This document shows, one piece after another, positions 5,122-8,139 of a stretch of 8,139 nt of DNA (position 1 is the stretch's first letter; each line of letters opens with the position of its first letter). The notes under the pieces were generated by a model. That model did not search any database, was not told the DNA's origin, and saw only the letters and a list, made by a program, of their open reading frames with translations. The translations under genes were made by a program, and so were the position numbers. The stretch comes from Holosporaceae bacterium (GTDB lineage Bacteria; Pseudomonadota; Alphaproteobacteria; UBA3830): assembly GCA_031267195.1 (NCBI GenBank), contig JAIRZO010000039.1, positions 1-8,139 on the forward strand, given 5' to 3'.

Positions 5122-6144
5122 TCAGGCATTGTTCTTGATTAATTTCACATTTTTAAGATCACTGACATTTCTGCAGCCGGTGCAAAACATCGCCACACGC
5201 AACTCCATAGTTATGGATTCTATGAAGTTTTCGCACTCTTCTCGAGACTTGATGATTTTTCGCAAAAATTCACTGGAATTAGCACAGAAATCTGCTCCAA
5301 GGGCAATGGCTTTAGCAATGTCCACACCGGTCCTAACTCCACCACTACCGACGATTTTGATATCTTTCACATCGATGGCAATAGATCGGATACACTCCGC
5401 CGTAGGGTTTCCCCAATTTCTAAAAGCAGCAGCAGCTGAGTGCAGCACCACATCATTAGATCTACGACATTCTATGTCAGTCCAAGAAATGGATCCGGCT
5501 CCGGCGACTTCCACAGCATATACACCAATATTTTGTAATTTTTTAGCCAAAAGTGATGAAATACCGTAGCCCACTTCTTTCACGATTACCGGAGCGCCCA
5601 GATGGCGACATAGATGCTCTATTTTTGGAAGAAGACCGGAAAAATTTGTATTCCCATTTACCTGAAAAACCTCCTGCAGAGGATTAAGATGCAAAATCAA
5701 CGCGTCCGCATCCATCATATCCATGGCCCTTTTGCATTCGTCGATGGAATAGCCATAGTTGAGTTGCACAGCTCCCACATTGGCAAACAATAGAGCGTCC
5801 GGCGCGTAGGTGCGGATCTTAAAATGAGACACATACTTAGAATCTTCAATGGCGACTCTCTGGCTACCAACTGCAAATCCGATTTTGAAATCATTCGCCA
5901 CTTCCGCCAGAAATATGTTTATCTTTTCACTTTGCTTTCCACCTCCGGTAATGGAGGAAATCATAAAAGGGATCTTACTGACCTTGCCAAGAAATTTCAC
6001 CGATGTGTCGATCGTTGCATAATCCAATTCCGGCAAAGCATTGTGCTCAAATCTGTAGGCGGCGAATCCTGTATCTATTCCAAGATCTTCACTGCCGGCC
6101 AGAGCAAACAATATATGATCTTCTTTTTTTTGGACATGATTCAC
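5122..6144 (-). CDS. fni: Type II (FMN-dependent) isopentenyl-diphosphate delta-isomerase
   Basis: The enzyme interconverts IPP and DMAPP using reduced FMN and Mg2+, balancing precursors for polyprenols, quinones and the MiaA substrate DMAPP. The 340 residues have full family length. KKEDHI is at 6-11, the flavin-site SITGG at 64-68, GSQR at 93-96 and ANVGAVQL at 121-128. LHLNPLQE at 151-158 contains the conserved His, Asn, Gln and the metal-binding Glu. VKEVGYGIS is at 188-196, WGNPT at 244-248, GSGGVRTG at 266-273, and ELRVAMFCTG near 314-323. The loop usually read as AGAGGTSW is AGAGSISW here (214-221). The start is GTG, chosen because an AGGAG site (6152-6156) lies seven bases upstream and the family N-terminus follows directly. 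It is downstream of murB on the same strand after a 231-bp gap, so an own promoter is possible. Confidence 0.95.
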   Translation of the reverse strand: MNHVQKKEDHILFALAGSEDLGIDTGFAAYRFEHNALPELDYATIDTSVKFLGKVSKIPFMISSITGGGKQSEKINIFLAEVANDFKIGFAVGSQRVAIEDSKYVSHFKIRTYAPDALLFANVGAVQLNYGYSIDECKRAMDMMDADALILHLNPLQEVFQVNGNTNFSGLLPKIEHLCRHLGAPVIVKEVGYGISSLLAKKLQNIGVYAVEVAGAGSISWTDIECRRSNDVVLHSAAAAFRNWGNPTAECIRSIAIDVKDIKIVGSGGVRTGVDIAKAIALGADFCANSSEFLRKIIKSREECENFIESITMELRVAMFCTGCRNVSDLKNVKLIKNNA

Positions 6145-6151
6145 GTTCCGA

Positions 6152-6156
6152 CTCCT
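6152..6156 (-). promoter_or_regulatory. Shine-Dalgarno fixing the GTG start of fni
   Basis: AGGAG on the - strand lies seven bases before the GTG at 6144, an ideal spacing. The only other nearby candidate initiator would begin inside the conserved N-terminus, so GTG is well supported. Confidence 0.75.
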
Positions 6157-6375
6157 AAAAATTAGATGGGAGGATTATGTAATATCATCAAAAAAACCTA
6201 TCTCCTCCTAAATCCTACTAGGATGGATGGAAACGCGCAATATTTTTTATTTCAAAAGCTAATGTGGTGCTTTTTGCTCAAATATCCGAATGCTCGCTGT
6301 TCGGACAATCGCATTTTCAAATAAACTCATGCGGGAACATTCAAGGCACAGATCTGTTATCGATAAGCTCATAAA
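6157..6375. other. murB-fni intergenic region with inverted repeats
   Basis: No credible gene is seen here. The region holds TCCGAA (6285-6290) and TTCGGA (6300-6305) around a 9-nt loop. On the - strand this hairpin is followed by TATTTG, so it could be a weak terminator after murB. It also holds the near-perfect palindrome ATCCTA-C-TAGGAT (6212-6224). A + strand frame of 52 codons (6166-6324) lacks a ribosome-binding site. I found no clear promoter for fni. Confidence 0.5.
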
Positions 6376-7281
6376 CTAAAACGCCGAATCTCCCAATCTA
6401 ATTATTTCCCACTCCAATTGAATCCCACTGTTTTCAAACACTTTTTGCCGCACCAGCTCTCCCAATTTCTCGAATTCCTCCGGAGTAGCATTGTTTTCGT
6501 TAATAAGGAAATTACAGTGTTTTTCTGACACCATAGCTCCGCCGATTTTCATGCCTCGACAACCGGCAGCATCGATGAGTTCCCAGGCTTTTTTCTCTAT
6601 ATTTTCAGGATTTTTAAAGGTAGATCCACAGGACCTTTTCTGAGTTGGCTGGCCCTCTCGCCGCCTCTTCATAATCTCATTGGTTTTTTTGGGAATGGAA
6701 TATCGAGCATCGACTATTCCTTTTAGCCAGGCGCGGGTGATGATCAGATCATCTGAAATATCCGACTTTCTATAGGAAAAATTAACGTTCCGCGCATCGA
6801 TCCATTTCACCGTTCCAGATTTTGTAACAGCCTCAAATTCGATTAATATATCCGCAATGCAGGATCCGTAGCAGCCGGCATTCATTCGGATGGCTCCTCC
6901 CAGTGTGCCAGGGAATCCCATTAAAAATTCAAACCCACCGACTTCCGCATCCATGGATACATTAGATAGATCGTTACAATATACGGCAGCTCCAACCTCT
7001 ACGATATTGTCTTCTATAAAGATTTTTTTGAACCATTGACCTAATATAATTGCAACGCCGCGTATGCCGCCGCTGCGAATAAGTACATTAGACATCGCTC
7101 CCAATACCGTAATGTTGATATTTGGATTGATATTCCTTAAAAAGAATATCAAGTCATCCATATCTTCCGGCACAAATAGAAAATCTACTTTTCCCACAAT
7201 TCCCAAATGGGATTTTTCCCCCAAATTAACGTTTTTTTGAAAAACACCGCGAATATCAGGCGCGCTGCATATTGCTTCCAT
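6376..7281 (-). CDS. murB: UDP-N-acetylenolpyruvoylglucosamine reductase MurB
   Basis: MurB is the cytoplasmic FAD enzyme that reduces UDP-GlcNAc-enolpyruvate to UDP-MurNAc with NADPH, the second committed step of peptidoglycan synthesis. The 301 residues fit the short, type II form. GAMSNVLIRSGG is at 61-72, GFPGTLGGAIRMNAG at 122-136, FSYRKSDI at 168-175 and RSCGSTFKNP at 216-225, with Ser220 as the expected catalytic proton donor. AWELIDAAG is at 232-240, GGAMVSEKHCNFLIN at 247-261, and a terminal LEWEI. Some FAD-domain signatures deviate: the usual GxGSN reads GAMSN, and SHLGIVGK near 24-31 replaces the common T-x-F-R-x-G-G. The ATG lies ten bases after the murC stop, with TAGGA overlapping that stop as ribosome-binding site. 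It is therefore translated from the murC transcript. Confidence 0.96.
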   Translation of the reverse strand: MEAICSAPDIRGVFQKNVNLGEKSHLGIVGKVDFLFVPEDMDDLIFFLRNINPNINITVLGAMSNVLIRSGGIRGVAIILGQWFKKIFIEDNIVEVGAAVYCNDLSNVSMDAEVGGFEFLMGFPGTLGGAIRMNAGCYGSCIADILIEFEAVTKSGTVKWIDARNVNFSYRKSDISDDLIITRAWLKGIVDARYSIPKKTNEIMKRRREGQPTQKRSCGSTFKNPENIEKKAWELIDAAGCRGMKIGGAMVSEKHCNFLINENNATPEEFEKLGELVRQKVFENSGIQLEWEIIRLGDSAF

Positions 7282-7291
7282 AAAATTTATC

Positions 7292-8139
7292 CTACCTTTC
7301 TAAATTACCTATGCACAAGTTAGATAGCTCACGAGCCCAATTTGTTTTGTCACCTGCTCCCATAAAAATTACAAGGTCTCCGGCCTGTACAAGTTTCGTT
7401 ATAACAGCGGCCAAACATTGCACATCCGCCACAAATTCCGATTTTACCACTGCATTTTCTTTAAGCCGGTTAAGCAAAGTAAAATGATCAATGCCATTAT
7501 TTCGTTCACCGGCGGAGTATATTGGAGCTATAAAAACACAATCGCTCAGCTCTAGTGCTCTGACGAATTCATTCAAAAAAGATTCTAGACGGGTGTGACG
7601 ATGCGGCTGCATCACAGCAAAAACTTTTCCTTCACAGGAAATCCTTGCCGCCTTGAGCACTGCCGTAATTTCAACGGGATGATGGGCATAATCATCGATG
7701 ATGGCAGCACCATTTACATGTCCAACACAGGTGAATCGTCTTTTTACCCCCATAAATGATCCAACAGCGATGCGCATTATATCATCCGGAATGTTCAATT
7801 CCAACCCAACAGCTATGGCAGCGAGAATGTTCTGCACATTGTGCTCCCCATACATTGATTGGGAAAAATTCTTCCAAATTTTTTTCTGTAGATTGTATTT
7901 TGGTATGATATTTTCCGAAAAAATCACGTCAAATGTTGCTCCAGTGGTGGATAATTTCATGTTATCACATGAAACATCCGCTCCCGGATCCAAACCATAG
8001 GTTATGACTCTTCTGTCGATGATTTGCTTGGCAATTTTCTGCACCTCCGGATGATCCCAGCACAGAACGGCTACGCCATAAAATGGAATGCTTTCGACGA
8101 AATATCGGAACATTCCACTTAGTTCTTCAAAATTCTCAA
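7292..8139 (-). CDS. murC: UDP-N-acetylmuramate--L-alanine ligase MurC (3' part)
   Basis: MurC is the cytoplasmic ATP-dependent ligase that adds L-Ala to UDP-MurNAc, starting the stem peptide. The window holds the C-terminal 281 residues of a protein usually about 470-490 long. The N-terminal UDP-binding domain and the ATP P-loop lie beyond the right edge. Seen in order are FVESIPFYGVAVLC, GEHNVQNILAAIAVG with the Mur-ligase His-Asn pair, VKRRFTCVG at the start of the C-terminal domain, DDYAHHPVEI, QPHRHTRLESF and APIYSAGE, all typical of MurC. The frame stays open to the window end through the codons for ENFEELSG, so the Met at 8113 is internal. It ends in TAG ten bases before murB, forming a murC-murB operon of the kind found in the alphaproteobacterial cell-wall cluster. 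Confidence 0.97.
   Translation of the reverse strand, partial: ENFEELSGMFRYFVESIPFYGVAVLCWDHPEVQKIAKQIIDRRVITYGLDPGADVSCDNMKLSTTGATFDVIFSENIIPKYNLQKKIWKNFSQSMYGEHNVQNILAAIAVGLELNIPDDIMRIAVGSFMGVKRRFTCVGHVNGAAIIDDYAHHPVEITAVLKAARISCEGKVFAVMQPHRHTRLESFLNEFVRALELSDCVFIAPIYSAGERNNGIDHFTLLNRLKENAVVKSEFVADVQCLAAVITKLVQAGDLVIFMGAGDKTNWARELSNLCIGNLER

Noticed and set aside
6166..6324. 52-codon + strand frame between murB and fni
   Set aside because: There is no ribosome-binding site, the composition is unremarkable, and it overlaps the palindromes; probably chance.

Overview
The window looks like chromosome of a host-associated alphaproteobacterium, perhaps a Rickettsiales- or Holosporales-type intracellular symbiont. 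MiaA has the alphaproteobacterial-style motifs 'KILTAHP', 'IAPIPEIP' and 'TRQYAKRQYTW'. HemW has 'IHWPFCLSKCPYC'. murC is followed directly by murB, as in the alphaproteobacterial division/cell-wall cluster. The type II (FMN-dependent) isopentenyl-diphosphate isomerase is the form known from Rickettsia. This placement rests on motif recognition only; no search was run. I see no transposon, CRISPR array, phage gene or integration scar.

Layout. Positions 1-179 hold the unresolved tail of an upstream gene and promoter-like sites. Then come tRNA-Leu(CAA), a 126-bp spacer, tRNA-Glu(CTC) and miaA, all on the + strand and probably one transcript. On the - strand, running into the 3' end of miaA, is an unrecognised gene (1385-2368). 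It has a hydrophobic signal or anchor segment, many cysteines and the best promoter in the window. hemW (+) diverges from it and meets, tail to tail, a - strand gene for a predicted exported beta-barrel-like protein (4034-4831). That gene lies 39 bp downstream of tRNA-Leu(TAA) and probably shares its promoter. The rest, all on the - strand, is fni/idi2, a 231-bp gap, murB and the 3' part of murC, which runs off the right edge.

Functional threads. (1) tRNA biology: both leucine tRNAs have A36-A37-A38 and should be substrates of the MiaA encoded here, and two protein genes sit immediately behind tRNAs. (2) Cell envelope: MurC and MurB make UDP-MurNAc-peptide precursors. Fni balances IPP and DMAPP for polyprenol carriers and may rely on host isoprenoid precursors. 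It occupies the place where ddl and ftsQ usually follow murB. (3) Host-facing or surface candidates: the cysteine-containing orphan and the beta-barrel-like protein. The first carries a homopolymer where losing one base would remove its overlap with miaA. The second has a (TG)6 tract between its only good Shine-Dalgarno and the best start codon. These two genes are the least ordinary parts of the window.
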